DNA of 64,000 bases from Marivivens donghaensis (GTDB taxonomy: Bacteria > Pseudomonadota > Alphaproteobacteria > Rhodobacterales > Rhodobacteraceae): NCBI RefSeq assembly GCF_011806565.1, contig NZ_JAATOP010000007.1:124001-188000 (forward strand), in the 5' to 3' direction. The notes under the pieces were generated by a model. It worked only from the letters and a program-made list of their open reading frames with translations, was not told the origin of the DNA and did not search any database. Position numbers and translations under genes: made by a program. Numbering within the stretch: position 1 is the first letter of the stretch; the number at the start of each line of letters is the position of its first letter. This document shows, piece after piece, positions 26,230 to 34,715 of this stretch.

Positions 26230-27591
26230 TTAACTCGGGTCCAGGCGCTCCACTTCTTGCAGGCGCGTCCGGATGTTCTGTTCCGAGCCAAAGCCGTACC
26301 GCGCCCAGCCCAGACTGTCCAGACGGACCTGCTGCGCCTCGCCTCGGTAGCCGAGGTTCTCCAGCGCCTCTGCCTTGAACATCATGAGCGTCGCGAGGAG
26401 TGACGCATTTTCATAGGCGGTGGCGATGGGAATGGCCTCGTTGGCGATGGCGAGCGTCTCTTGGTCGCGGCCATGCGAGAGGGTGTAGGCGGCAAGCTGA
26501 ACCGCGACGTGGGCACGCTGTACGCGGGCACCGGGATCGGCACGATAGGCATGATCTGCGGCCAGAAACGCGGCATAAGCAGCTTGCGGATTGTTCGTCA
26601 CGTTGAGGCGGCCATAGACGAAATTGGCGAAGCCTTCGCGGATGTCGTTCCAGCCGAATGCGCGGGTTAGGTTGATCGCACGCTCGGACACCTGCTGGCG
26701 CTGGGCGAGCCCGTTTGAGGACGACAGCGCGTACTCCATCAGGTCGATCCAGTCGCGCGAGGTGCTGCTGGTCCGCGACGCCGTGCCGCGCTCGCCGGCG
26801 GGGTTCAGACGGGCGAGCAGACCCGGAAGAACCTCTGCGACCTGCTGACGGCTCATGCCGCTACGCAGCTCGGGCGAATAGAAGGCGCGGAGGACCAGCA
26901 TGTCGAACGAGGTCAGGACCGCGTGCATGTTGTCGTCGTTGAAGATCGAGTCCGACAGACGATAGAGGTCGTTGAGCGGCCCGATAGCCTGCGCGAGCTC
27001 CTCGTGCAGACAGTCGCGGATTTCCTGCGGTGCCACATCGGACGGCACGAACACGGTCGCTTTTTCACGGGTCGTGACGGTCGCCCAGTCTACGGCGGGC
27101 GTGCGGCGCATAGCAAGGAACTCCTGCCAGCCACTGACACGCGGGACCACGAAGCAGGCGGCTCCGGGGACAACGCGGTTCAATTCACTACGCGGCACGG
27201 CCTCGACCGTAATGGCGGCGTTGGGTGCATTGTTGACGAAGATGTTCACGCCCGCTTCGGTCTGCATCCGGCGTGTGAGCTTCAGAAGGTCAGAGACCAT
27301 CTGGTCATTATACTGTCCGGCAACCCTGACCGTGATCGGTCCTTCGAAGCGGGTAAAGACGGGTAGGGCGCGTCCGCTTTCCATCTTGAACGCGAGGTCG
27401 AGGAAATCCTGCGTGATGGACATGTTGGAGCGGGTGAGTGGCATCCTGATTGGCGTGCCGAAGGTCCGCATCGCGGGAAGCGAGCTGTCCATTGGCGCGG
27501 CGCGCGTGGGCTGCGACACTGGCGGTGTGGGCGTACATGCGGCGAGAACGCCCATGCCGACGGCGAGGAGGGGGGCGACGAAGCGGTTCAT
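26230..27591 (-). CDS. DUF2927 lipoprotein
   Basis: This 453-residue predicted lipoprotein has a signal sequence ending in GVLAAC (lipobox) and the DUF2927 region (LTRRMQTEAGVNIFVNNAPNA to ACFVVPRVSGWQEF and RDCLHEELAQAIGPLNDLYRLSDSIFNDDNMHAV), in which the HEELAQxxGPxND motif resembles a metalloprotease-like helix. A C-terminal helical repeat part follows. It lies between the small membrane protein and moxR. Function is unknown; context suggests envelope biogenesis. Confidence 0.85.
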   Translation of the reverse strand: MNRFVAPLLAVGMGVLAACTPTPPVSQPTRAAPMDSSLPAMRTFGTPIRMPLTRSNMSITQDFLDLAFKMESGRALPVFTRFEGPITVRVAGQYNDQMVSDLLKLTRRMQTEAGVNIFVNNAPNAAITVEAVPRSELNRVVPGAACFVVPRVSGWQEFLAMRRTPAVDWATVTTREKATVFVPSDVAPQEIRDCLHEELAQAIGPLNDLYRLSDSIFNDDNMHAVLTSFDMLVLRAFYSPELRSGMSRQQVAEVLPGLLARLNPAGERGTASRTSSTSRDWIDLMEYALSSSNGLAQRQQVSERAINLTRAFGWNDIREGFANFVYGRLNVTNNPQAAYAAFLAADHAYRADPGARVQRAHVAVQLAAYTLSHGRDQETLAIANEAIPIATAYENASLLATLMMFKAEALENLGYRGEAQQVRLDSLGWARYGFGSEQNIRTRLQEVERLDPS

Positions 27592-27713
27592 GCTGCCTCC
27601 CCGACGCTATTGATGTGTGCGTGAGTGGCGGCGGAAATTGCCGTCCCGAAGGGCAGGCCTTCGAAGTCGCGGTTTTGAAAATCGGCGCTTTGATAAACAG
27701 AAAACTCGGTCAT
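27588..27713 (-). CDS. possible 41-residue small protein coupled to DUF2927
   Basis: A 41-residue frame (MTEFSVYQSADFQNRDFEGL...) ends in TGA that overlaps the DUF2927 ATG by four bases (ATGA), a coupling arrangement. GGAG precedes its ATG by about 12 bases and lies within the hairpin 27726-27758. Longer upstream starts are possible. The reading is plausible but rests only on the overlap. Confidence 0.35.
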   Translation of the reverse strand: MTEFSVYQSADFQNRDFEGLPFGTAISAATHAHINSVGEAA

Positions 27714-27725
27714 TTGGTTTGCGCT

Positions 27726-27758
27726 CTCCAGAAGAAAAGTCATTCCACTTTTCTGGAG
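27726..27758 (-). other. imperfect hairpin upstream of DUF2927
   Basis: CTCCAGAA-GAA-AAGT and ACTTTTCTGGAG form a bulged stem about 45 bases before the 41-residue frame. On the minus strand it contains the GGAG that would serve that frame, so it could mask the ribosome site. Confidence 0.35.
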
Positions 27759-27967
27759 GGCGAACCTGACTGCCTTGGGATGCGAGAGGGGCAATCTGGC
27801 GGCCAATCGGGGCAATCCCGTGACATCACAGACACGAGAGCGGCTGTTCTTCCTTAATTAACAGGGGAAATTCCGGCGGAAATGGGGCTTCTCCACCGGA
27901 TTGACGTATTTTGTTTTCGGTATTTGTCGCGGATGCGGCGTCAATCGCGCAGCATCAAAGGAATCGT

Positions 27968-28813
27968 TTATCCCTTGCGCCGCGCCATGAATGCGAGCCG
28001 TTCGAACAGGTGCACGTCCTGCTCGTTCTTAAGCAGTGCGCCGTGCAGTTTCGGCAGCGCGTTCGACGCGTCTTTCTGCAAGTCCTCGGGCGACAGATCC
28101 TCGGCAAGCAGCAGACGCAACCAGTCGAGTACTTCCGAGGTCGACGGTTTTTTCTTCAGTCCCGGCGTTTCGCGGATTTCGAAAAAGCGGGTGAGGGCGA
28201 CGGTCAGCAGTTCTTGTTTCAGGTCGGGATAGTGGACCTGAACAATCTGGCGCAGCGTGTCGGCGTCGGGGAAGCGGATGTAGTGGAAGAAGCAGCGGCG
28301 CAGGAACGCGTCGGGCAGTTCCTTCTCGTTGTTCGACGTGATGATGACGATGGGGCGGTTCACCGCGCTGATCGTCTCGCCCGTCTCGTAGACGTGGAAA
28401 TCCATCCGGTCGAGTTCCTGCAACAGGTCGTTCGGAAACTCGATGTCTGCTTTGTCGATCTCGTCGATCAGCAGCACGACCTTTTCGCCCGCTTCGAACG
28501 CCTGCCAGAGCTTGCCCTTGCGAATGTAGTTCTTCACATCATTGACGCGCTCGTCGCCAAGCTGGCTGTCCCGCAGTCGGCTGACGGCGTCGTATTCATA
28601 GAGACCCTGCTGCGCTTTGGTCGTGGACTTGATGTTCCACTCGATCATCGGCAGCCCGAGCGAGGCAGCGACCTGACGCGCAAGTTCCGTTTTGCCCGTT
28701 CCTGGCTCACCTTTAACCAAGAGCGGGCGTTCCAGCGTGATCGCGGCGTTCACCGCAACTCGCAGATCGTCGGAGGCCACATAGCTGTCGGTTCCTTGGA
28801 AACGGGCTTGCAT
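27968..28813 (-). CDS. MoxR family AAA+ ATPase
   Basis: This 281-residue MoxR-type ATPase has Walker A KGEPGTGKTELA, Walker B VVLLIDEIDKAD and sensor region VIITSNNEKELPDAFLRRCFFHYIRF. MoxR proteins act as chaperones with VWA partners; the CoxE-like VWA gene lies downstream on the same strand with DUF2927 between. The N-terminus MQARFQGTDSYVASDDLRVA is typical. Confidence 0.93.
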   Translation of the reverse strand: MQARFQGTDSYVASDDLRVAVNAAITLERPLLVKGEPGTGKTELARQVAASLGLPMIEWNIKSTTKAQQGLYEYDAVSRLRDSQLGDERVNDVKNYIRKGKLWQAFEAGEKVVLLIDEIDKADIEFPNDLLQELDRMDFHVYETGETISAVNRPIVIITSNNEKELPDAFLRRCFFHYIRFPDADTLRQIVQVHYPDLKQELLTVALTRFFEIRETPGLKKKPSTSEVLDWLRLLLAEDLSPEDLQKDASNALPKLHGALLKNEQDVHLFERLAFMARRKG

Positions 28814-29098
28814 TACGGTATCCTCCTTGCAGGGACTCGGGCTGGGGCAATGACGCCGAGTTTACCAGAACGTCATGCTAGCGAAAGCGCATCGGCCAGT
28901 GGCCGCAGCGTAAACTTCGTAATGTTTGCCCGCACTTAACGCAAGGTGAAGCAACATGCCACACTATACTGTTTCGTTAGGCAATGGTGGCATTTGTGAC
29001 GTGACATTTGCGACCCCAAGGGTTAAGTCAGCGTCACATTTCAAGGCTATGACTGGAATAGTCAATTGAGCGGCCAAGGCCCTAACAAGGAAGATAAG

Positions 29099-29521
29099 AT
29101 GAAGGCGGAAACTTTCCTCCCCGACGACTATCGTCCGGCGGAAGACGAACCGTTTATGAACGATCGTCAGCTCGAATACTTCCGTCGCAAACTCATCGCA
29201 TGGAAGGCTGATATCCTCGAAGAAAGTCGTGACACGATCGAGGGTATGAAGGAATCGACGCGCAATATCCCCGATATTGCCGACCGCGCTTCCGAAGAAA
29301 CCGACCGTGCGCTGGAATTGCGCACCCGTGACCGCGAGCGCAAGCTCGTCTCCAAGATCGACGCTGCCCTGCGCCGCATCGAAAACGGTGAATACGGTTA
29401 TTGCGAAATGACTGGCGAACCGATCAGCCTGCGTCGCCTCGATGCACGTCCGATCGCGACCCTGACGCTCGAAGCGCAAGAACGCCACGAACGCCGCGAG
29501 CGGGTCCACCGCGACGACTGA
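29099..29521 (+). CDS. dksA: RNA polymerase-binding transcription factor DksA
   Basis: This 140-residue DksA enters the secondary channel of RNA polymerase and works with ppGpp. The coiled coil holds the acidic tip (IPDIADRASEETDRALELR), and the C-terminal finger region reads GEYGYCEMTGEPISLRRLDARPIATLTLEAQE. Only one of the four zinc cysteines remains (C-x2-T ... T-x2-A). The start MKAETFLPDDYRPAED at 29099 follows GGAAG; an upstream in-frame start is less likely. Confidence 0.94.
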   Translation: MKAETFLPDDYRPAEDEPFMNDRQLEYFRRKLIAWKADILEESRDTIEGMKESTRNIPDIADRASEETDRALELRTRDRERKLVSKIDAALRRIENGEYGYCEMTGEPISLRRLDARPIATLTLEAQERHERRERVHRDD

Positions 29522-29532
29522 TCGGTAGCATC

Positions 29533-30699
29533 ATGACGACAGGGGCTAACCAAGGCCGCTCTGTCGTGATCGTGGGGGGCGGTATTGCGGGACTCGCAGC
29601 CGCCCTTTGTTTTGCGCGGACAGGCGCAAAAGTTCGCGTTTACGAACAGGCCAAAGAACTCAAAGAAGTCGGCGCAGGCTTGCAGATCACGCCCAACGGC
29701 GCTGCTGTGCTCAAGGCGCTGGGCCTGTCCGATGCTGCCGACAAGCGCGCCATTCGCGGCGCTGCGGTCCGTCCGATGGACGCGGTCACCGGCAAGCAGG
29801 TTGCCTCGTTCGATCTGACGCAGCTTGACGGCGAGCCGTACCGTTTCTTCCACCGCGCCGACCTTCTCGACATTCTGGCGACCGGAGCGATGCAGGCAGG
29901 GGTGGAGATCACCACCGACGCCCGCGCCGAAGAGCTTGGTCCCGATTTTGTTCGCTTCTCCAATGACGAAACGGTCCAAGGCGACCTGATTATTGGTGCG
30001 GACGGTCTGCATTCGGTTGTGCGGCAAGAGCTCAATGGCCGCGATGCGCCGTTCTTTACAGGGCAGGTGGCGTGGCGATCGGTTGTGCAGGTGCGCGATG
30101 CCGAACCCGTTGCCCGCATTTGGATGGGACCGAAAAAACACGTCGTGACCTATCCGCTTATTGGCGGACGCATGAATATTGTGGCCGTGCAGGAGCGCTC
30201 CGACTGGGTGGCCGAGGGGTGGCACTACTTTGACGAGCCGTCGAATGTCCGCGACGCCTTCGCCGATTGCGCGCCGGAGTTGAAGGACATCCTTGACCAG
30301 ATGCAGACGACGCGCCTTTGGGGGCTGTTCCGCCATCCGGTCGCGAAGGTCTGGCACGACGATACCCGCGCGATCCTCGGCGATGCGGCGCACCCGACGC
30401 TGCCGTTCCTTGCGCAGGGCGCGAACCTCGCGCTTGAGGATGCCTACGTGCTGGCGGACCAGTGTGATCGTTGCGAAGACCTGAGCACCGCGTTGGCGCT
30501 CTATCAATCCGCGCGCCGTGACCGCGTTTCACGCGCCATCGAAGCTGCAAACGCGAACGCTGTGAACTACCATTTGCTGGGCGTGAAGCGCACCGCAGCC
30601 CATGCTGCATTGGGCTTGCTGAGCGCGACCGCGCCGCAGCTTTTCCTTAAGCGGATGGACTGGCTCTACGGTCATGACGTGACCGCAGAAAAAAGTTGA
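29533..30699 (+). CDS. FAD-dependent monooxygenase (salicylate hydroxylase-like)
   Basis: This 388-residue group A flavoprotein monooxygenase has the dinucleotide motif VVIVGGGIAGLAAALCFA, the DG motif DLIIGADGLHSVVRQ and the GD motif ILGDAAHPTLPFLAQGANLALEDA. It would hydroxylate an aromatic ring using NAD(P)H and oxygen. It lies 11 bases after dksA on the same strand, but no aromatic degradation genes are near, so the substrate is unknown. Confidence 0.88.
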   Translation: MTTGANQGRSVVIVGGGIAGLAAALCFARTGAKVRVYEQAKELKEVGAGLQITPNGAAVLKALGLSDAADKRAIRGAAVRPMDAVTGKQVASFDLTQLDGEPYRFFHRADLLDILATGAMQAGVEITTDARAEELGPDFVRFSNDETVQGDLIIGADGLHSVVRQELNGRDAPFFTGQVAWRSVVQVRDAEPVARIWMGPKKHVVTYPLIGGRMNIVAVQERSDWVAEGWHYFDEPSNVRDAFADCAPELKDILDQMQTTRLWGLFRHPVAKVWHDDTRAILGDAAHPTLPFLAQGANLALEDAYVLADQCDRCEDLSTALALYQSARRDRVSRAIEAANANAVNYHLLGVKRTAAHAALGLLSATAPQLFLKRMDWLYGHDVTAEKS

Positions 30700-30830
30700 A
30701 AAACTTCGGAACCTTAAATGGGTCAGTTGCATTTACTCAGCGAAGGCGGTCCCAAAACGCCTGATTTGAGTGATGTGCAGTCTGTTCCCCTGTACGAAAA
30801 GAGTTTGCAGTTCTTAGTTTTGTTCCCAGT

Positions 30831-30870
30831 ACCCCCGAAGGCGTCCCTCCTTCGGGGGTCATTTTATTTT
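30831..30870 (+). terminator. intrinsic terminator downstream of the monooxygenase
   Basis: ACCCCCGAAGG (30831-30841) pairs with CCTTCGGGGGT (30849-30859) and is followed by CATTTTATTTT. It lies 130 bases after the monooxygenase stop and just before the end of convergent xthA. Confidence 0.8.
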
Positions 30871-30874
30871 GGCC

Positions 30875-31657
30875 TCAAGCGTCGAGTTCGACCCAAACCG
30901 GAACGTGGTCCGACGGCTTTTCCTTTGCCCGCTCGTCCTTCTCGATCCAGCAGTCCTGCATCAGATCGGCGCATTGGGCCGACAGCAGGAAATGGTCGAT
31001 GCGGATGCCGTCGTTCTTGTTCCAAGCGCCCGCCTGATAATCCCAGAACGAATAATGCCCGCCGCCGCGAACGCGTGAACGGAAGGCTTCGGTGAAGCCG
31101 AGGTTCAGGATCTTGCGGAATGCCGCGCGGCTCTCGGGGCGGAACAGTGCGTCCTCGCGCCAAGCATCGGGGCGGGCGGCGTCTTCGGCCTGCGGGATGA
31201 TGTTGTAGTCGCCGGCCATGAGCATCGGCATCTCGTCCTGCAAAAGCTCCTGCGCACGCAGACGCATCCGCTCCATCCACGCGAGTTTGTAGTCGTATTT
31301 CGGTCCGGGCGCGGGATTGCCGTTGGGCAGGTAGAGGCCGCAGACTTTTACTGCTTGTTTGTCGCCGATCACGGTCGCTTCGATCCAGCGGGCCTGTTCG
31401 TCCTCGTCATCGCCGGGCAGACCGCGCGAGATGTCCTCGAGCGGTAGGCGGGACAGGATCGCGACCCCGTTGAAGCTCTTCTGGCCGTGGGTTTCGACGC
31501 GGTAGCCCATGTCCTCGAAATGTTCGCGCGGGAAGTTTTCGTCGACCGATTTGATCTCTTGCAGGATGGCCACGTCGGGCTTGCTGTTCTCGAGCCAGTC
31601 CGTCAGGCGTTCGAAACGCGCTTTGATACCATTGATGTTGAAGGTTGCGATCTTCAT
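30875..31657 (-). CDS. xthA: exodeoxyribonuclease III (AP endonuclease)
   Basis: This 260-residue enzyme of the XthA/ExoIII family repairs abasic sites. It has the start MKIATFNINGIKARFERL, the catalytic ILQEIKSVDENFPREHFE, the DYNIIPQAEDAARPDAW segment and the C-terminal IRIDHFLLSAQ and SDHVPVWVEL. Length and motifs are typical. It converges on the monooxygenase gene. Confidence 0.95.
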   Translation of the reverse strand: MKIATFNINGIKARFERLTDWLENSKPDVAILQEIKSVDENFPREHFEDMGYRVETHGQKSFNGVAILSRLPLEDISRGLPGDDEDEQARWIEATVIGDKQAVKVCGLYLPNGNPAPGPKYDYKLAWMERMRLRAQELLQDEMPMLMAGDYNIIPQAEDAARPDAWREDALFRPESRAAFRKILNLGFTEAFRSRVRGGGHYSFWDYQAGAWNKNDGIRIDHFLLSAQCADLMQDCWIEKDERAKEKPSDHVPVWVELDA

Positions 31658-31717
31658 GCCCGTCTCCTGCTGCTTGGCCCTTTGTCCAGTGGTTGGCCGC
31701 AGGGTGCAAGGCAGAAT

Positions 31718-33841
31718 TCAGAGGTTCATCCGCTTGACCACCGCGCGGCGGATCGCTTCGAGCAGTCTTTCGCCGCCGTCGGGATGCCCGAGGTCGACGC
31801 AGTCATTGGCCATATCCATCGCATCGCGGCGAGTGCTGAGGAAAATGATAGGCACCTTCGCCATCTTGGCCTTGCGGGCAAGGCTGCTGATCGTGTCTTC
31901 GGCTTCGAAGTTGGGGTCGAGGATGACAAAGTCGATGTCGTTGCTATCGAGAACCTGCTCGGTCTCAATGGCGCTACGGGTTTCAACCACATTCGCACCC
32001 GCGCGGCGCAGTCCATCGACCAGCACATGGTGGCGGATGCGGTTGGGGTCGCAGATCAAGATTGACCGCGTGACAAGCAGCGGGCCGAAACCGCCGGTCA
32101 TTTCCTGATCGTAGCGGCCGTCGCGGGTCGGGACCGTCAGGCTGACGCGCAGCCCGCGCGTGCCGTTCCGCTCGATCTGCATCTCACCGCCCGATTGTGC
32201 CGCCACAGCGCGGAGGTTCGAGAGGCCGAAACCCATCGAGTCGGCTTTGTTTCCTGCATGGGGGCGAGGGGACAGCACGGCCTCGATTTGTTTGTCGGAC
32301 ATGCCAGGTCCGTCGTCCGCCACGATGAAGGTCACGGCGGGCGAGCCGAGCAAGCCGTGCGACTGCTCGACAGAGACGGTGACATTGCCGTCCAATTTGC
32401 CTTCATGCTCCATCGCTTCGAGCGCGTTCATCACGAGGTTGACCAGCACGTCGAGCAATTCGGACTGCGGCACCAGAGTTGTGCGGTCGAATTTCGGCTG
32501 GATGATCTCCAGCTTTGCGGCAGTACCGATCATGGGAACCGTCAGAATGCGGAGGTCTTCAAGCACTTCGCTGACCTGCGCAGGTTCGTCTTCGAGCGTA
32601 TCGCCCGCCGCCATTTTGACGAGGCGCTTGAGGATTTGCTCTCCGCCCACCAGCGATTTCGTCGCGCTCTGCAATAGCGGATCGTCCGACCTCGTTTTCA
32701 CGCCGTAGGTTTCCAGCGCGAGGAGCGATGTCACTAGCATTTTGCGGAAATCATGCAGCAGGCCGCCGGTCATACGCCCGAGCGTCTCGAACCGGTGGGC
32801 GTTGCCGATGCGGGTGCGGGCGATCACGGTCGAGGTTTCATCGCGCATGCTGATCATATAGCCGCGCGCCTTGCCGTCCTCGCGGATGACCTGCGCGGCG
32901 ATGATGACAAAGCGGATGGTGCCGTCTTCGGATGTCAGGCGCACGGTTTCCTGACGGATCGAACGCATCTCGCGCAAGCGGTTCAGGACTTGGATGGAGC
33001 TTTCATCGGCAGCGCGGTCGGCAAGGTCCGCCAAGAGGGCGTCGCCGGTGTGGGCAGGGGCGCTGATAAACGATCGCGCGGTGCCGTTAGTGTGGAGGAC
33101 GTTGCGATCCTTATCCAGCACCACGATGCCCATGTCGGAGAGCTCGATCAGGCTGCGCAAGTCGCCGTCCCGTTCGGCGTGGGCCGCAAGTTCGAGGTTC
33201 AGGCGAAGGTGCGTCCGCTCCGCCATCGCGAGGCAGGAAAGTGCCGCCAGCAGCAGTACCGTTTCGATAAAGAGGCGGGTCAGATAGGATTGGAAATCGT
33301 CGAAAACCTGCTCTTCGTGGTCCCGCAGGCTGTAGATGGCCTGATCGGCAAATATCCGAAGCGCCGCCACCGCCTCGTCGTCGCGGACACGGATCAGATC
33401 GTCGAGTTCATCGGGCGTCAGAGAGTCGCCATTCGCCACGATCGGCAGCTTGGAAATGTACTCGTCAAAGGTGCTGCGCACATCATCGAGCAACGTCTGG
33501 TCGATGCTCGATGTTTCTGCGAGCTTGGCTAGCGCGGCTTCGACGCTGACAACATTCGCGCGGGCGGCGGTGATATATTCTGCCCTACTTTCAGGACGTA
33601 AGGCGGCGTTCTTAAAGTTATGTATAAAGCCGCCATAGCCGATTTCCTGCTCCAGAATGAGCATGGTTTCGACGATGGTCTGGTGCTCGGTCGCGATTTC
33701 GCGGGTTTCGCGGACACGGCCCGGAAGCTGGAATAGCCCGTCGAGCAACAGGACGATGAGCAAGGCGACCGACACGCCGACCCAGACACGTCGCCAAGCG
33801 TTGTTCCTGATCCTGCGCGGGTCGGCCTTTAGCGCTGCCAT
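31718..33841 (-). CDS. hybrid sensor histidine kinase with degenerate receiver
   Basis: This 707-residue membrane kinase has membrane segments near 20-38 and 190-208 around an extracytoplasmic helical domain (EIGYGGFIHNFKNAALR). A PAS-like region (about 225-340) is followed by a dimerisation helix with GRMTGGLLHDFRKML (His363) and an HATPase domain (DDGPGMSDKQIE, SMGFGLSNLRAV). The C-terminal receiver keeps the phospho-Asp position in VILDPNF but has ILICDPN instead of a paired acidic start and lacks the conserved lysine, so phosphorylation there may be weak or absent. The next gene upstream on this strand is a stand-alone receiver. Confidence 0.85.
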   Translation of the reverse strand: MAALKADPRRIRNNAWRRVWVGVSVALLIVLLLDGLFQLPGRVRETREIATEHQTIVETMLILEQEIGYGGFIHNFKNAALRPESRAEYITAARANVVSVEAALAKLAETSSIDQTLLDDVRSTFDEYISKLPIVANGDSLTPDELDDLIRVRDDEAVAALRIFADQAIYSLRDHEEQVFDDFQSYLTRLFIETVLLLAALSCLAMAERTHLRLNLELAAHAERDGDLRSLIELSDMGIVVLDKDRNVLHTNGTARSFISAPAHTGDALLADLADRAADESSIQVLNRLREMRSIRQETVRLTSEDGTIRFVIIAAQVIREDGKARGYMISMRDETSTVIARTRIGNAHRFETLGRMTGGLLHDFRKMLVTSLLALETYGVKTRSDDPLLQSATKSLVGGEQILKRLVKMAAGDTLEDEPAQVSEVLEDLRILTVPMIGTAAKLEIIQPKFDRTTLVPQSELLDVLVNLVMNALEAMEHEGKLDGNVTVSVEQSHGLLGSPAVTFIVADDGPGMSDKQIEAVLSPRPHAGNKADSMGFGLSNLRAVAAQSGGEMQIERNGTRGLRVSLTVPTRDGRYDQEMTGGFGPLLVTRSILICDPNRIRHHVLVDGLRRAGANVVETRSAIETEQVLDSNDIDFVILDPNFEAEDTISSLARKAKMAKVPIIFLSTRRDAMDMANDCVDLGHPDGGERLLEAIRRAVVKRMNL

Positions 33842-33843
33842 AT

Positions 33844-34239
33844 TCAGGTCGCTATTGCGGACGCGCTGATTTCAGACGAATTCGCGTACTTGGTAATCAG
33901 TTCTTCCAGTTCCGAAAGCCGGTAGGTTTTCTCGATCTTGGCGGCGGCATTATGCAGGCCGACCTGCATGACGGGCGAACTGCGCACCGTCCACATACCG
34001 GTCATCGCGATGATCGGCAGGTCCTGATCTTTTTCTTTGAGCAGATTGACGGCCGTGATGGCACCACCACCCGGCATGATCACATCGACAAAGGCAAGGT
34101 TGAAAACGCCGGGTTCCACCAGCTCGACCGCGTCGAATTGGTTCGTTGCGCAAGACGTCGTGTGTCCCAGCGCCTGAATGGCTTCGGACGCGGTATCAAG
34201 GAACGTCTGATCGTCATCGACTAAAAGGATATGTGCCAT
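33844..34239 (-). CDS. single-domain response regulator
   Basis: This 131-residue receiver-only protein has the acidic triplet LVDDDQTF, phospho-acceptor Asp52 in FVDVIMPGGG and the conserved MTGMW/KIEKTY residues. It has no output domain, so it acts by protein contact or as a phosphate relay. Its stop lies two bases before the hybrid kinase start, so they are co-transcribed. The start at 34239 (MAHILLVDDD) fits the fold; the longer frame adds a hydrophobic tail without reason. Confidence 0.88.
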   Translation of the reverse strand: MAHILLVDDDQTFLDTASEAIQALGHTTSCATNQFDAVELVEPGVFNLAFVDVIMPGGGAITAVNLLKEKDQDLPIIAMTGMWTVRSSPVMQVGLHNAAAKIEKTYRLSELEELITKYANSSEISASAIAT

Positions 34240-34314
34240 ATTCGAACGGTACGTCAAAAAAATACCTTTGGCTAGCGCCGCAGGAATAAATTTCACACGT
34301 TAACGGCGGAGAGT

Positions 34315-34641
34315 TCAGATCGAGAACGAAGTCCCGCAACCGCACGACGAAGAGGCGTTCGGGTTGTCGATCGCAAAGCGTGCGCCGATCAGTTCGTCGG
34401 TGAAGTCAATGGTCGCACCCGTCAGGAACGGCAACGACGTTGCGTCGACCACGACTTTCTCGCCGTCTTTTTCGAGCACGAGGTCATCATCGACCGGCTC
34501 GTCCAGCGTGATCTCATACTGGAAGCCGGAGCAGCCGCCACCCGAAACGGCAACGCGCAGTGCCTTGCCTTGAGAGGCGGCACCGATCTCTGCAAGCCTG
34601 TCGAAGGCGCGCGGCGTGACGGTCGGGGGAACATTCAGCAT
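34315..34641 (-). CDS. erpA: iron-sulfur cluster insertion protein (ErpA/IscA type)
   Basis: This 108-residue A-type Fe-S carrier has three conserved cysteines visible in AVSGGGCSGFQYEI and SSSCGCGTSFSI. It delivers clusters to apoproteins. The start MLNVPPTVTPRAF at 34641 is the family start, so an upstream extension is rejected. It is divergent from dgt, 74 bases apart. The ErpA-versus-IscA choice is by similarity only. Confidence 0.93.
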   Translation of the reverse strand: MLNVPPTVTPRAFDRLAEIGAASQGKALRVAVSGGGCSGFQYEITLDEPVDDDLVLEKDGEKVVVDATSLPFLTGATIDFTDELIGARFAIDNPNASSSCGCGTSFSI

Positions 34642-34715
34642 TTTCAGGCCTATTAGTAGAGCTACATTGCCAATATAGAAATCAAAGGCAGACACAACAA
34701 GGCAGGGCAATTCAC

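Noticed and set aside
30700-30870. Possible small RNA or small gene between the monooxygenase and xthA
   Set aside because: A terminator and a weak GGAAC-like element are visible, but the only ATG frame runs through the terminator and no clear promoter fits. The hairpin is explained as the end of the upstream operon.
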